Of a DNA stretch of 34,523 nt, positions 18,856 through 28,013 are shown piece after piece (position 1 is the stretch's first letter; the number at the start of each line of letters is the position of its first letter). Made by a program: the position numbers and the translations under genes. The stretch is from a virus. The notes below the pieces were generated by a model, which saw only the letters and a program-made list of their open reading frames with translations, had not been told where the DNA came from and did no database searches. The DNA lies in IMG/VR virus record IMGVR_UViG_3300031974_004351, positions 1 through 34,523 of that record. One strand, given 5' to 3'.

Positions 18856-19842
18856 TTAATTATTCTTTCTAGTGTTAAATGCCTCTACGAGAGCATTAAT
18901 AGATGAGTAATCAGAAGCTGGTTTAACTACTTCCTGTTCATCTAGAATAATTTCGTCATTTTCTTCTTGTAAATCAGATTGTGTTTCCACAGCTGGTTTG
19001 TTTGAGAAGAATGACTCCTTAATTACTTGAAGATTTTCGGTATAAGACTCTAAATCTTCAATATCAAGCTTTTCAGACAATACTTTCAAACGCTCTACCT
19101 GATTTTCAGATAAGCCTTCTGAAAGCTCGTCAAATACTTTACTAGCCTTTGAAGATGAGATTTCTCTCTGTAGGTCAATGTTCTCATTTACGAGGTCATT
19201 GTGCTTTTCTTCTAGGTCAGAAACTTTTGCTTCGAGTTCTGAAACAACATCAACAGTGGTTTCATCAACAGCAATATTATGCTCTGTGAATAATCCTTTA
19301 AGACCTGACATTAATGATTCTGCCATTTCTACTTTGATTCCACTTTCGATAGCGATTTCGTTCTCTTTTGTCCATTCATTAACAACATAGTCAAGATACT
19401 TGTCTACGTTTTCAACAATTTCTTCCATTCTGGATTCAACTGCTTCACTTAATGATTCATCTAAAGAACTTGAAAGCTCTTCTTTGATGGACTCTGTTCT
19501 TTTGTTAACTTCTTCGTTTAAAGCTGCTTCAAAAACTAATGAGATTTTGTTTTTGAACTCTTCAGATAAGTCTTCGCCTTCGATGATTGATTCAATAGAA
19601 GATTCGATAACTACTTCCTCAATTGTTTCAACTTCTTCAGCTTCTGTTTCTTCAGCAGTAGGAACTGGTTCACCGGCTTTTTCTTGGCCTGGTACCACTT
19701 TCTTAGGGTCTACTGGATTTACTGGCTTATCTTCGGCGGTTTTCTTCAACTTGTCCTTTTTACCTTCTCCACCTTCTGGTGTTTCAGGATTAGGCACTTT
19801 TGAGATACCGTCATCAGCAACGAATTCTTTGCCGTCTGCCAT
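18856..19842 (-). CDS. 22: Prohead core scaffolding protein, T4 gp22 family
   Basis: A 328-aa acidic, Ser/Glu-rich protein with AAAGGAG before the ATG. A Lys/Pro-rich start (M-A-D-G-K-E-F-V and D-K-P-V-N-P-V-D-P-K-K) leads to long acidic helices and coiled coils (about residues 75-270), with V-S-E-L-E-A-K-V-S-D-L-E-E-K-H at about 205-220. Composition, length and position between 21 and 23 identify the major scaffold, which fills the prohead core and is later cut up by the gp21 protease. A perfect TATAAATA lies at 19912-19919 upstream. Confidence 0.9.
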   Translation of the reverse strand: MADGKEFVADDGISKVPNPETPEGGEGKKDKLKKTAEDKPVNPVDPKKVVPGQEKAGEPVPTAEETEAEEVETIEEVVIESSIESIIEGEDLSEEFKNKISLVFEAALNEEVNKRTESIKEELSSSLDESLSEAVESRMEEIVENVDKYLDYVVNEWTKENEIAIESGIKVEMAESLMSGLKGLFTEHNIAVDETTVDVVSELEAKVSDLEEKHNDLVNENIDLQREISSSKASKVFDELSEGLSENQVERLKVLSEKLDIEDLESYTENLQVIKESFFSNKPAVETQSDLQEENDEIILDEQEVVKPASDYSSINALVEAFNTRKNN

Positions 19843-19911
19843 AATTTTTCTCCTTTAATTAATTATGTTATATAACTATAATTTTTAACAAACAATTTAT
19901 TTGACTGTTTT

Positions 19912-19919
19912 TATTTATA
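19912..19919 (-). promoter_or_regulatory. T4-type late promoter before gene 22
   Basis: Exact TATAAATA on the minus strand, just after the gene 21 stop; expected start near 19906, giving a leader of about 64 nt to gene 22. It likely serves genes 22 and 23. Confidence 0.8.
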
Positions 19920-19924
19920 AAAAG

Positions 19925-20608
19925 TTAATTTCTTAAAGTACGGATAAATGTTTCAAACATTCTTGTAGCCGTATCTTCGTCAATTTTGCGCACCACACGA
20001 TTTACCTTCTTTTCTACTTCTTCACGGATGTCGTCAATAATATCAACTATTTCTTGAGCTCTCCATGAACCAGAAGCAATATCGTAATAATACTCTTTAT
20101 TCTCCATAATGCCATTTACAAAAGCATCTGGAGCAGAAGGGTCTGTCACAATGTCAACTGTAGATAAATGAAAGTCCTCTTGAACTTGCATTACACCATC
20201 TTTCAATTGTTTCACTGAGCCAAGGCCACGTGTAGAAACACCAATCTTGACACCTTCGTCTATAAAAGTTTTTACAATTTCCCCCATAGGAGTAGAAAGG
20301 ATTTTTGCCTTTCCATAAAAATTGTTTCCATCTCGTTTCATCTCTGTAATTAGATGTGAAACTCGATCCCCGTTAATAGTTGGACCTTCGGGATGTCCTA
20401 ATTCACCTAACGCTCTCTTTGTTTGAATGAAATCTTTTGAATAACGATCCATTTCCTTTTCAAGAGTTTCGCAAGGATAAATTCTTCCATTGCGATTTTT
20501 AATATCACCTTGCATAAAAATGCCTTCAATAAAGAAGGATTTCTTACCGTTATCGGCAGCCTCGGTGATAATTTCGCAATCTTCTGTATATTCTGATATA
20601 AGTTTCAT
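19925..20608 (-). CDS. 21: Prohead core protease, T4 gp21 family
   Basis: The 227-aa protein matches gp21-type serine proteases: F-F-I-E-G-I-F-M-Q-G-D, N-R-N-G-R-I-Y-P, L-G-E-L-G-H-P-E (catalytic H72), and I-G-V-S-T-R-G-L-G (nucleophile S125), followed by V-D-I-V-T-D-P-S-A-P-D-A-F-V-N-G. It processes the scaffold and capsid precursors during head maturation and then itself. The C-terminal charged helix (about 185-225) is likely the propeptide. A late promoter sits 21 nt upstream of its start. Confidence 0.96.
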   Translation of the reverse strand: MKLISEYTEDCEIITEAADNGKKSFFIEGIFMQGDIKNRNGRIYPCETLEKEMDRYSKDFIQTKRALGELGHPEGPTINGDRVSHLITEMKRDGNNFYGKAKILSTPMGEIVKTFIDEGVKIGVSTRGLGSVKQLKDGVMQVQEDFHLSTVDIVTDPSAPDAFVNGIMENKEYYYDIASGSWRAQEIVDIIDDIREEVEKKVNRVVRKIDEDTATRMFETFIRTLRN

Positions 20609-20628
20609 AATGGTACCTATTTAAGTAT

Positions 20629-20636
20629 TATTTATA
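20629..20636 (-). promoter_or_regulatory. T4-type late promoter before gene 21
   Basis: Exact TATAAATA on the minus strand in the gap between the 525-aa gene and gene 21; predicted transcript start near 20623, 15 nt before the ATG. Confidence 0.75.
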
Positions 20637-20651
20637 ACTTTTTCCTTAAAA

Positions 20652-22229
20652 TTAACCTATAGTAATTTCTGCAAACTGAAGAACTTCATTATATGATTCT
20701 TCGTCTGCCAATAATTTGCTAGACATTTCTTTTGCATCTTTAGGCTTTAATTGCTTAAAGAAATCATTTAAAAGTTGAGCTTGATTTTTATCAACCTTTA
20801 CTCTTTTACCATTATCTAATTTTGCTTGACCAGCTCTGGCGTTTACCTTATTGCCAGAAACTCTAATACTTGATTCCTCAAGTTCTATTGCTTCTGAAAA
20901 TCCTAACATGCCGGCCTTGTCAAATATAGCGGCCGCACTAATCTTTTTTACAGGATTTACCAGTTGGTCTCCTTTTGACCATGCATAGAGTGATTTAACA
21001 TTACTGAATACATCAGCAAGTTTATTTTGCCACCACTCTTCTGGGTCAACGCCACTCTTCAGATATTCACTAATCTCTTCTGAGGCGTAGCAAATGAAAT
21101 GTAATTGTTTCATCATCATAGGGATTTCTTCTTGGGGACTCTCCAAGAGTTCTTCCTCTGTGCTGATTTTATCTAACATTTCCTTAAATGTGACTTTGAT
21201 TTTTCTACCACCAGACACGCCGATTTCAACAGCTGAAGGTGATAATTTATCTGATTTTACTTTAGGGGCTTCATCTGGTTGAGCATCAAGAGTATCAGCT
21301 GAGTCTGTTTCAGTTTCTTCCTCAACTTTTTCCTCTTCGCCCATACAGTTTGAAGCATATAAACCTTCAAAAGTAGACTTTGAACAGCCATACTTTTCTT
21401 TGATTTTTTCATACATTTCGTGTTTGGAACAACCAGAGGCATGAAGTTTTACCATATCTTCGACACATGCTGATTCATCATAACCTTCTTCAGATTCAAC
21501 TGCATCTGGTGCATCATTAGGGTCTTCATCACCCATAATTTTATCGTATTCGTCGTCCCATTTTTCCTCAGGTTTCTTGTTTTTAAATCCGAGGATTTCA
21601 GTAATTGACATTTGCTCAATATCAACACTTTCAGATCTTGCAGCTTTCTGTTCGGCTTCTTTTGCTTTTTGAATCGCGTCTTTAGCCTTTTGTAATCTTT
21701 CCTGAGCTTTTTTCAAGCGTTCTTTAGCTTTCATTTTCCTTTCTAGCTTATCTGCTTGTCTTTCAGCCCGGCCTGCTTGACCAGAAGTTGTAAATCTGTC
21801 TATGGTTTGTCGTTTAATACCTCTACCAATTGCTTTTGCAGCTCGGCCTATAACCTCATCAAGTTCTTCTTCTGTAAGATCTTCTAGATCATATTTGGCT
21901 ACTTCTTCTGCAAGTGCATTAATTTCTTCTTCGGTCCAATCGACGTCATCAGTAAGATCTTCATCATCGACAACGATTGTATTACCTCTTTTAGGTAGAG
22001 TTTGAGAAACTTTCTTTCTGTAGGCTTGGTCGTAAGCTTTCGCATCGTCACCTTTGGCATTATCCGCAGGGCGTTTTTTAGGTGTTAAACCTTCAATATC
22101 ACCCGTGAATTGAGAATCCAAAGCAACAGGATGATCGATTTTCTCAATCTCGTGTTGATTTTTAAATCTCTTTTCTTCGGGCGCCTTTGGTTGGCCTACC
22201 TCGGAGAGAATATCTTTAAAATGTTTCAT
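20652..22229 (-). CDS. Probable prohead core/internal head protein, 525 aa
   Basis: It lies between genes 20 and 21, where T4 has small core proteins (67 and 68). It starts M-K-H-F-K-D-I-L-S-E and has an acidic stretch (about 90-125). A Lys/Ala/Glu coiled coil with repeated K-A-K-E-R-L-K-K-A-Q-E-type units follows (about 150-205). A compact domain Y-D-E-S-A-C-V-E-D-M-V-K-L-H-A-S-G-C-S-K-H-E with K-Y-G-C-S-K-S-T-F (about 250-300) looks helix-turn-helix-like, and a C-terminal domain ends near L-Q-F-A-E-I-T. Marine T4-like phages often have a large gene here. A scaffold or head-packaged role is inferred from position; no enzyme motif seen. AATAAATA lies upstream at 22257-22264. Confidence 0.7.
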   Translation of the reverse strand: MKHFKDILSEVGQPKAPEEKRFKNQHEIEKIDHPVALDSQFTGDIEGLTPKKRPADNAKGDDAKAYDQAYRKKVSQTLPKRGNTIVVDDEDLTDDVDWTEEEINALAEEVAKYDLEDLTEEELDEVIGRAAKAIGRGIKRQTIDRFTTSGQAGRAERQADKLERKMKAKERLKKAQERLQKAKDAIQKAKEAEQKAARSESVDIEQMSITEILGFKNKKPEEKWDDEYDKIMGDEDPNDAPDAVESEEGYDESACVEDMVKLHASGCSKHEMYEKIKEKYGCSKSTFEGLYASNCMGEEEKVEEETETDSADTLDAQPDEAPKVKSDKLSPSAVEIGVSGGRKIKVTFKEMLDKISTEEELLESPQEEIPMMMKQLHFICYASEEISEYLKSGVDPEEWWQNKLADVFSNVKSLYAWSKGDQLVNPVKKISAAAIFDKAGMLGFSEAIELEESSIRVSGNKVNARAGQAKLDNGKRVKVDKNQAQLLNDFFKQLKPKDAKEMSSKLLADEESYNEVLQFAEITIG

Positions 22230-22262
22230 ATTGAGTCCCTATTTAATTCTATTATCTATTTA

Positions 22263-23798
22263 TTAAAAACCTTGATCTTCATCATCGAACGCGCCTGCTC
22301 TTCTTTCTTGTTCTATCTCATCTTCCATTTCTTGTGCTTTTTCTTCAGACATTTGAAGAACATTTTTCACAATCCACTGATGAGAGAAATATTTCCCTGT
22401 ATAATCAGCCACGTCTCTTAATGTAGTTAATCTTTCTCTTAAAATCTCGGCTTCCTTTAGTTCCTCGAAATAATTGTCTTTTACAAAATCATAGCGAATT
22501 TGGTTTCTTATTTCATTAAACTCTTCTGGTGTCAAAATTCCTTTTAATACCAATTGTTTCTCAAGTACCATATTGAATAACCAAGAAAATCTTGTTCTTA
22601 CCCTACGAATAAACTTACCAAATTTAAGTTCATCACGAGTAATTTCAGATGCACGTCCAAAAGTAGCCTGTGTTTCTGGTTCCAACCTTGTCAAAGGTAC
22701 TTTCAGTGCTTTGTATAATTTACGCTGAAAATACTGAAGGTTCTCATCAGTACTTAAAGCTTGAGCAGCACCTCCGGCTAGTGTATCAACCTCGGTTGAC
22801 CTTTCACCACCTCTACGAGGAAACCAAAAATCTTCAGTCATTGTCAACATTTTACGTGAATCTGTAATTTCACCTGTTGACGAATTATACTGAAGTTTAT
22901 TTTTATGGCGGGCCATCATATCTCTAAGATATTGTTCCGCCTTATTCTTAGGCAAATTACCTACATCAATATAAAAAATTCTTCTCTCTGGCGCGCGAGT
23001 CAATGTATAAATGACTGTTGCGTCCTCAAGCATACGAAGCTGATTGAGTGCCTTAATTGCTGGATGTAAATGAGATAATACTAAACTATTATTCTCATTC
23101 ATCAATCCTGAAGTCACTCTACCAATAGAGTCCTTCGCAATTTTAAACCCGGTTGTACCACCAGGAACCGGCGACCCAACGCCTCCAGTACTTGAGTTCT
23201 GGAATCCCGAGTCTGAATACATGTAGTATTCATTTTTAACTCTTTTTGTTGGAATACCAGAGTGTTTATCTTTTTGTTTTTTGTCAACTTCCCTAATAAG
23301 TTTTAACTTACGAGGGTCTACATATCTTAATTCTACGATACCTTTTTTCAGATTATCATCATCAATAATAATATGATAATTTAATCTGCCGTCCACATAG
23401 AACTTATAAAACATATCATAGGCGTTATTTGTAAAATCAAATAGCGTCAATATGTTATCAAACTCATCAACAATTTTCTTCCTAACCTTTTCTGGTAAGT
23501 CCGTCTCTCCTAGAGCAATCTCTACCACTTGGTCGTTTGTGTCAATACTAATTGCTTCATTGACGATGTCGTCAACTGCCTGAGAAATCTCAGGTTGCAT
23601 CGCCATGTGACGATATCTAGTAATTAACTCAGACTCTGTTTTAGCAGAGCCTTCCATATCTAAAATTGTATTATAAAAACCACCTAGCGCATTACCAACG
23701 GTAATTGCACCATCATCATTTTGGGGCTCCGCAAATGAAACCGGAATGTTGTCGATTTCATCTTCGGCCCTCTTTATTTCAAAGCCAAAAATTTTCAA
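22263..23798 (-). CDS. 20: Portal vertex protein, T4 gp20 family
   Basis: A 511-aa protein starting at TTG (23798), preceded by AGGTGA and by an in-frame TAA, so no ATG start is possible upstream. Diagnostic segments: L-D-M-E-G-S-A-K-T-E-S-E-L-I-T-R-Y-R-H-M-A-M-Q-P-E (split here only for reading), Q-A-V-D-D-I-V-N-E-A-I, Y-R-Y-V-D-P-R-K-type segment at about 175, D-A-T-V-I-Y-T-L-T-R-A-P-E-R-R, F-W-F-P-R-R-G-G-E-R-S-T-E, and L-P-G-G-type L-A-G-G. The portal dodecamer is the DNA entry channel and docks terminase and neck proteins. Length is close to T4 gp20 (524). Confidence 0.97.
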   Translation of the reverse strand: MKIFGFEIKRAEDEIDNIPVSFAEPQNDDGAITVGNALGGFYNTILDMEGSAKTESELITRYRHMAMQPEISQAVDDIVNEAISIDTNDQVVEIALGETDLPEKVRKKIVDEFDNILTLFDFTNNAYDMFYKFYVDGRLNYHIIIDDDNLKKGIVELRYVDPRKLKLIREVDKKQKDKHSGIPTKRVKNEYYMYSDSGFQNSSTGGVGSPVPGGTTGFKIAKDSIGRVTSGLMNENNSLVLSHLHPAIKALNQLRMLEDATVIYTLTRAPERRIFYIDVGNLPKNKAEQYLRDMMARHKNKLQYNSSTGEITDSRKMLTMTEDFWFPRRGGERSTEVDTLAGGAAQALSTDENLQYFQRKLYKALKVPLTRLEPETQATFGRASEITRDELKFGKFIRRVRTRFSWLFNMVLEKQLVLKGILTPEEFNEIRNQIRYDFVKDNYFEELKEAEILRERLTTLRDVADYTGKYFSHQWIVKNVLQMSEEKAQEMEDEIEQERRAGAFDDEDQGF

Positions 23799-23815
23799 AA
23801 TATCACCTATTTAAA

Positions 23816-24349
23816 TTATGTAGTTGGAATTCCAGTGCTGCCTTCAACTCTCCAGAAGTCGTATGCAAATGTCACGCCGAATTCCTCTATAGCATCAACG
23901 TTTGACCAATCCATGTCGATCTGGTCAAGAGTCGTTGGATACATGCCTTCAAATACATAAGATCTGATAGCATCACCATCTTTGCCATATTGTGTAATAA
24001 CGGCATTGGACTTGTAGTCCTGAGGTAATGCACGAACATTGCTATCATGAGTATTGATAGCGTTCATCCAAGCCTCGAAGCCATTTCTTACGATGAAATC
24101 CTCATCATTAATTACTGTGACTGTCCAGTCATCAAATGTTCTGTCGCCAGCGTATTTGATATTTCTTCCGAAGTAAGGAACCTCAAATGAACCTATGTTT
24201 GAGGCTGGAATTCCACCAGCCCTAACCATAAACGGAACTTTGAAATCTGCTTCAGGAGCCACAGGATTGAGTATCTGCACTTGGAAAAGGGAAGACCGAG
24301 CACCACCACCTACTAGTTGTGATTTGAACTCGTTAATATTAAATGCCAT
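23816..24349 (-). CDS. 19: Tail tube protein, T4 gp19 family
   Basis: AGGAGA precedes the ATG. The 177-aa protein shows N-E-F-K-S-Q-L-V-G-G-G-A-R-S-S-L-F-Q-V, F-M-V-R-A-G-G-I-P-A-S-N-I-G-S-F-E-V, Y-F-G-R-N-I-K-Y-A-G-D-R-T-F, and W-T-V-T-V-I-N-D-E-D-F, all typical of gp19. It stacks as hexameric rings to form the inner tail tube. A GATAAATA, one base off the late octamer, lies at 24378-24385 upstream. Confidence 0.97.
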   Translation of the reverse strand: MAFNINEFKSQLVGGGARSSLFQVQILNPVAPEADFKVPFMVRAGGIPASNIGSFEVPYFGRNIKYAGDRTFDDWTVTVINDEDFIVRNGFEAWMNAINTHDSNVRALPQDYKSNAVITQYGKDGDAIRSYVFEGMYPTTLDQIDMDWSNVDAIEEFGVTFAYDFWRVEGSTGIPTT

Positions 24350-24388
24350 TCTCGTTTCTCCTATTATTTCTAAAAATTATTTATCCTA

Positions 24389-26302
24389 TTATAGAGAACC
24401 TACAATCTCTTCAAATTCAATTCCGCTTCGTGTAGCAACAAATGTAAGTTCAATTACATTAATACTTCTAGCAGGTTTGATGAAGATATTAGCTCTAAAC
24501 TTACCTTGGTCCACTATAGCTGGCGTATTTACAGTACTATCAGATATAACTCTGAAGTCTATGATTCCTCGTCTTCCTTGAATATCTCTTAAGAAAGGTT
24601 CCACTATATTTTTGAATTGAGTTTGTGAAAACTCATCATTCAATTCGAATAGGAATGTTTGAGCGGTATTAGCAATTACCTTCTCAACTGCAATGAACAA
24701 TCTACGAACATTGAGGCTAGAGAATGCAGTTGGTAAACCTAATCCTGTTTTATCCCCAAATAGAACAATACCTTGTCCTACCTGTGACATTACTGGGTTA
24801 ACATCAGAACTATAAAGTTGGTCCCTTTGTGCTTTACTTGGGTTAAATGCAAGTTTTACAACATTCTTAATTACACCTTTACGGAATCCAGCTGGAGACT
24901 CATAAGGTTCAACACGAGAAGCAAGACCAGCCATGTCACCGTTTAATGGTACATATCTGTATGTGTCATTATACTTGTCGTATCTATATTTGTATCCAGA
25001 GTCCATAAAGAAGTATGAACTATTCTGTAATCCATTTCTATATGCAATTACATTTGTAAGTTTTGCATTTGTTTTGTTTTCGTCTACAACAGCTTCTTTG
25101 GAAGGTGAAATAAATGCAATACAATCTTTTCTACTTTCAGCAATATTACTGATAATATAGTTTGCGATATTACGTGCATTATCACCCTTACCTTGAAGAA
25201 CAAATGAAACATCAATCTCGTTAGAGTTTGCAAAAAGGTCATAACCTCCTGCAAGAGCACCAAGAGTTGTTGCACTTTCTGAAGTACCATCGGTACCATT
25301 TGCAAGATCTTCATAAGCAAGTGTTTGAGCTTCGAAGTGTGTAGTATTTGCAACCTTAACCCAACCAGATTTTTGTTCAATTACATCTTTATAGTAATTT
25401 GTAGTACCATCTGATAGTTTTGCTGTTGATGTTGTCGATACATCTGTATATAATTCTATTGCAGAGCCAGATTCACCTGTAATGCTACCATCACCATCAA
25501 TAACTGCAATGTGATAGTTTCCTGATTGAGGTGCTGTACCAAATAAACCGGAATGTTTCCATTTTCTTTCTAATGAAAGTTTATTAAGGTCTGTTTCAGC
25601 AAGAAGATATGAATTACCAAAATTCACGGTATATTCATGAGATGTAATTAATGCGCTGTTTGCAGTTTCATCACCGGCTGAATCCAATGTTGTTTCAGTT
25701 ATGGAACTTACGGAAAGTTCTTGATAACCAACTGAATCATTACCGATTCTGATTAAGTCGCCTACATTCACATCAGTGACTGTAAATGACTCAGCAGGCG
25801 TAACTTCAAACGTTACAGTTGAGCTGTTAAATGAAATTGTTTGTTGAATTTGTGTATTACCAGTGATTTTTGAAGCAGTAATATCACCAACGCTAATTAA
25901 TGTATCTGAAAAATCTTCAGATTTCACATAAGAAACATCGATTGAATTACCTAGTTCACCAGGATATAGAGCATCGAAACCACCAAAGGTGTGCAGTTGA
26001 GTATTTGCATTTGAAGTATCGCTAGCAGAAGCTGCGACTGCACCGTTATCAACACGAGCTACATATAATGCATTAGCGTATGAAAGGTAATCTGCTGCAA
26101 CGAAAAATGTTTCATAGTTATTATTGGTTGGTTCACCAAAACGACTTACTAGTTCATTCTCCGAAGAAACAAGAATTGCTTCGCCTACAGGACCCCATCT
26201 AAACACTCCAGCTATTGCTGCAGGTGGTGTTGCGATGGCCGGTACCGCTGCTGATGCGTCCACTTCACGAACAATTACGGAAGGACTTACGGAAAAAGCC
26301 AT
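24389..26302 (-). CDS. 18: Contractile tail sheath protein, T4 gp18 family
   Basis: 637 aa (T4: 659) with AAAGGAG before the ATG. The N-terminus S-P-S-V-I-V-R-E-V-D-A-S and F-R-W-G-P-V-G-E-A, and the C-terminal block A-G-L-A-S-R-V, S-P-A-G-F-R-K-G, V-L-F-G-D-K-T, R-R-L-F-I-A-V-E-K and F-L-F-E-L-N-D-E are standard sheath signatures. The middle (about 170-340) is Thr/Ser-rich and variable, corresponding to the surface-exposed domains. A perfect late promoter precedes it. Confidence 0.97.
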   Translation of the reverse strand: MAFSVSPSVIVREVDASAAVPAIATPPAAIAGVFRWGPVGEAILVSSENELVSRFGEPTNNNYETFFVAADYLSYANALYVARVDNGAVAASASDTSNANTQLHTFGGFDALYPGELGNSIDVSYVKSEDFSDTLISVGDITASKITGNTQIQQTISFNSSTVTFEVTPAESFTVTDVNVGDLIRIGNDSVGYQELSVSSITETTLDSAGDETANSALITSHEYTVNFGNSYLLAETDLNKLSLERKWKHSGLFGTAPQSGNYHIAVIDGDGSITGESGSAIELYTDVSTTSTAKLSDGTTNYYKDVIEQKSGWVKVANTTHFEAQTLAYEDLANGTDGTSESATTLGALAGGYDLFANSNEIDVSFVLQGKGDNARNIANYIISNIAESRKDCIAFISPSKEAVVDENKTNAKLTNVIAYRNGLQNSSYFFMDSGYKYRYDKYNDTYRYVPLNGDMAGLASRVEPYESPAGFRKGVIKNVVKLAFNPSKAQRDQLYSSDVNPVMSQVGQGIVLFGDKTGLGLPTAFSSLNVRRLFIAVEKVIANTAQTFLFELNDEFSQTQFKNIVEPFLRDIQGRRGIIDFRVISDSTVNTPAIVDQGKFRANIFIKPARSINVIELTFVATRSGIEFEEIVGSL

Positions 26303-26371
26303 ATTATTTCTCCTTTAATATTATCTATATAGAATTTTAAACCTATTTGTTATTAATTAGTTATCACTCTT

Positions 26372-26379
26372 TATTTATA
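26372..26379 (-). promoter_or_regulatory. T4-type late promoter before gene 18
   Basis: Exact TATAAATA on the minus strand in the gap between genes 17 and 18; predicted start near 26366, leader about 64 nt, as for gene 22. Confidence 0.8.
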
Positions 26380-26390
26380 AAAAGTTGAGC

Positions 26391-28013
26391 CTATACCTCA
26401 AAAGCTCTTCCAGGTACAGACTGCCATCCACCTTCTTGGCCGATGTCTTCGCCTGTATCAATAAATCCAAAAGGTAATAAGTCCTCGTTGAGCTGTTCCT
26501 CGGTTTTTTCTCTTAATTGTGCCAAGGTATTTATGTCTGTTAATTCTCTGAAAAATCTATCATCAGTTAGCCATGCAAAGATGACTAAATTCATGACCAT
26601 ATCATCATGAAATCCAGGTTCAGCCTCGTAGGAAAATCCCTTTTTAGAAAATCGTGATAACTCCTGTATTGTGTTATAATCTACTAAAATCATCTGGTTT
26701 TGTTCAACCAGCATTTTTAGTATCGAACAACCCTTTTGTTTAACACTTTTTGTTGTTCGTATTCCATGATCAGCACCTCTTCCAAATCCACCTGATATTC
26801 TTTTTCCTGAACGCCCCGCATTCTCTGTGAATAGAAGATTTTCATAGCCGTAGTCCATTAAGAGTACATCTGAAACTTGTTCGCCAATATCGTTGACTTC
26901 AATCAGAATGGCACTCTCATTATACATCAGCCCTATTCTATATATAATTGAAGCGAAATCAACAGGACTTATCATATTATCTCTATAGCATACAACCTGT
27001 TTATAGGGCATTTCCGTCACATCAAACACAGTAAATGTTGAGTAATCAAGGCCTTTTCCTCTAGATACATCAACTGTCATTACATATGCATGACCTTCCT
27101 TTACTGGTTCATATTGGCACATATTTTCTTTTTCTACCAATGGTTTGGAATGTAGAAGCTGTTTCAATTTGGCACCACTAATCAGTGTGCCAGAGCTTCC
27201 AATAAATTCACAGCAGTATTCTTGGTTAAACTTTTCTTCATCATGATCAAGTGCCTCGATTGTTTCCTTACGCCATTTTTCATCACGGCCAGGAACATCA
27301 TGCCACATTACCTTTACAAATTCATAACCATTGGTCTTTTCTTCAGCACCCTTACAAGTTTTCCAAAAATGGTTTAACCCGTTTGGAGTAGAAGTCATTA
27401 AAAGCTTTGTGGTATCACCAGATGAGATTGTTGGATATACCGAAGCAAAAAACTCATCAAAGCCTTCAATAAACGCGACCTCATCAAGATAGAGGAAACT
27501 GATAGATTTACCACGAATGGCCGATGATGTGGTTGTACCAGCATATATTTTACAGCCATTTTCTAAGGTAATATTACCTTTGTTCCATTCCTCAATACCT
27601 TGTTGCATCCATTTAGGTAAAGCTTCATAAGCAAGTTGAACTCTTGAAAGAACTTCCCTTGCAGCATCACCCTTGTTTGCAAGAATAGCAACTGTTTTAA
27701 ATTCGTTAAATAAAATATAATGTAAAATTACTGCAACAGCTGTTGTAGTTTTTCCACTTTGTCTTGCTGTCAATACAGCAACACGTCTACTATTTGTAAT
27801 CTTTTCTGTAATTTCTTTTTGATAATCATACATCTCAAGGTTTACAAGACCTTTATCTACGTGTACAATTTTAATATAATTTTCAGCGAAATATATTGGG
27901 TCCTTAGAACACTTCACATATTCCTTGAGCATATCAGGCGTAAATTCAATTTCCTCACCAGATCTTTTGAGGTCAGAATTACCTAGATATCCTCTGATAT
28001 TATCAATCGGCAT
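26391..28013 (-). CDS. 17: Terminase large subunit, T4 gp17 family
   Basis: 540 aa. ATPase motifs: Walker A A-R-Q-S-G-K-T-T (83-90), Walker B F-L-Y-L-D-E (173-178, with catalytic E178), coupling motif T-S-T-P (207-210). Nuclease domain begins near V-M-T-V-D-V-S-R-G (D315) and has I-L-I-E-V-N-D-I-G and H-D-D-M-V-M near the C-terminus. It powers DNA packaging and cuts the concatemer. AAGGA lies upstream and the start overlaps gene 16 by 11 nt, the usual coupling of the two terminase subunits. Confidence 0.98.
   Translation of the reverse strand: MPIDNIRGYLGNSDLKRSGEEIEFTPDMLKEYVKCSKDPIYFAENYIKIVHVDKGLVNLEMYDYQKEITEKITNSRRVAVLTARQSGKTTTAVAVILHYILFNEFKTVAILANKGDAAREVLSRVQLAYEALPKWMQQGIEEWNKGNITLENGCKIYAGTTTSSAIRGKSISFLYLDEVAFIEGFDEFFASVYPTISSGDTTKLLMTSTPNGLNHFWKTCKGAEEKTNGYEFVKVMWHDVPGRDEKWRKETIEALDHDEEKFNQEYCCEFIGSSGTLISGAKLKQLLHSKPLVEKENMCQYEPVKEGHAYVMTVDVSRGKGLDYSTFTVFDVTEMPYKQVVCYRDNMISPVDFASIIYRIGLMYNESAILIEVNDIGEQVSDVLLMDYGYENLLFTENAGRSGKRISGGFGRGADHGIRTTKSVKQKGCSILKMLVEQNQMILVDYNTIQELSRFSKKGFSYEAEPGFHDDMVMNLVIFAWLTDDRFFRELTDINTLAQLREKTEEQLNEDLLPFGFIDTGEDIGQEGGWQSVPGRAFEV

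Noticed and set aside
19400-19858. Plus-strand 152-codon frame opposite gene 22
   Set aside because: Ser/Thr-rich mirror of the Glu/Ser-rich scaffold gene; composition artefact with no signals.
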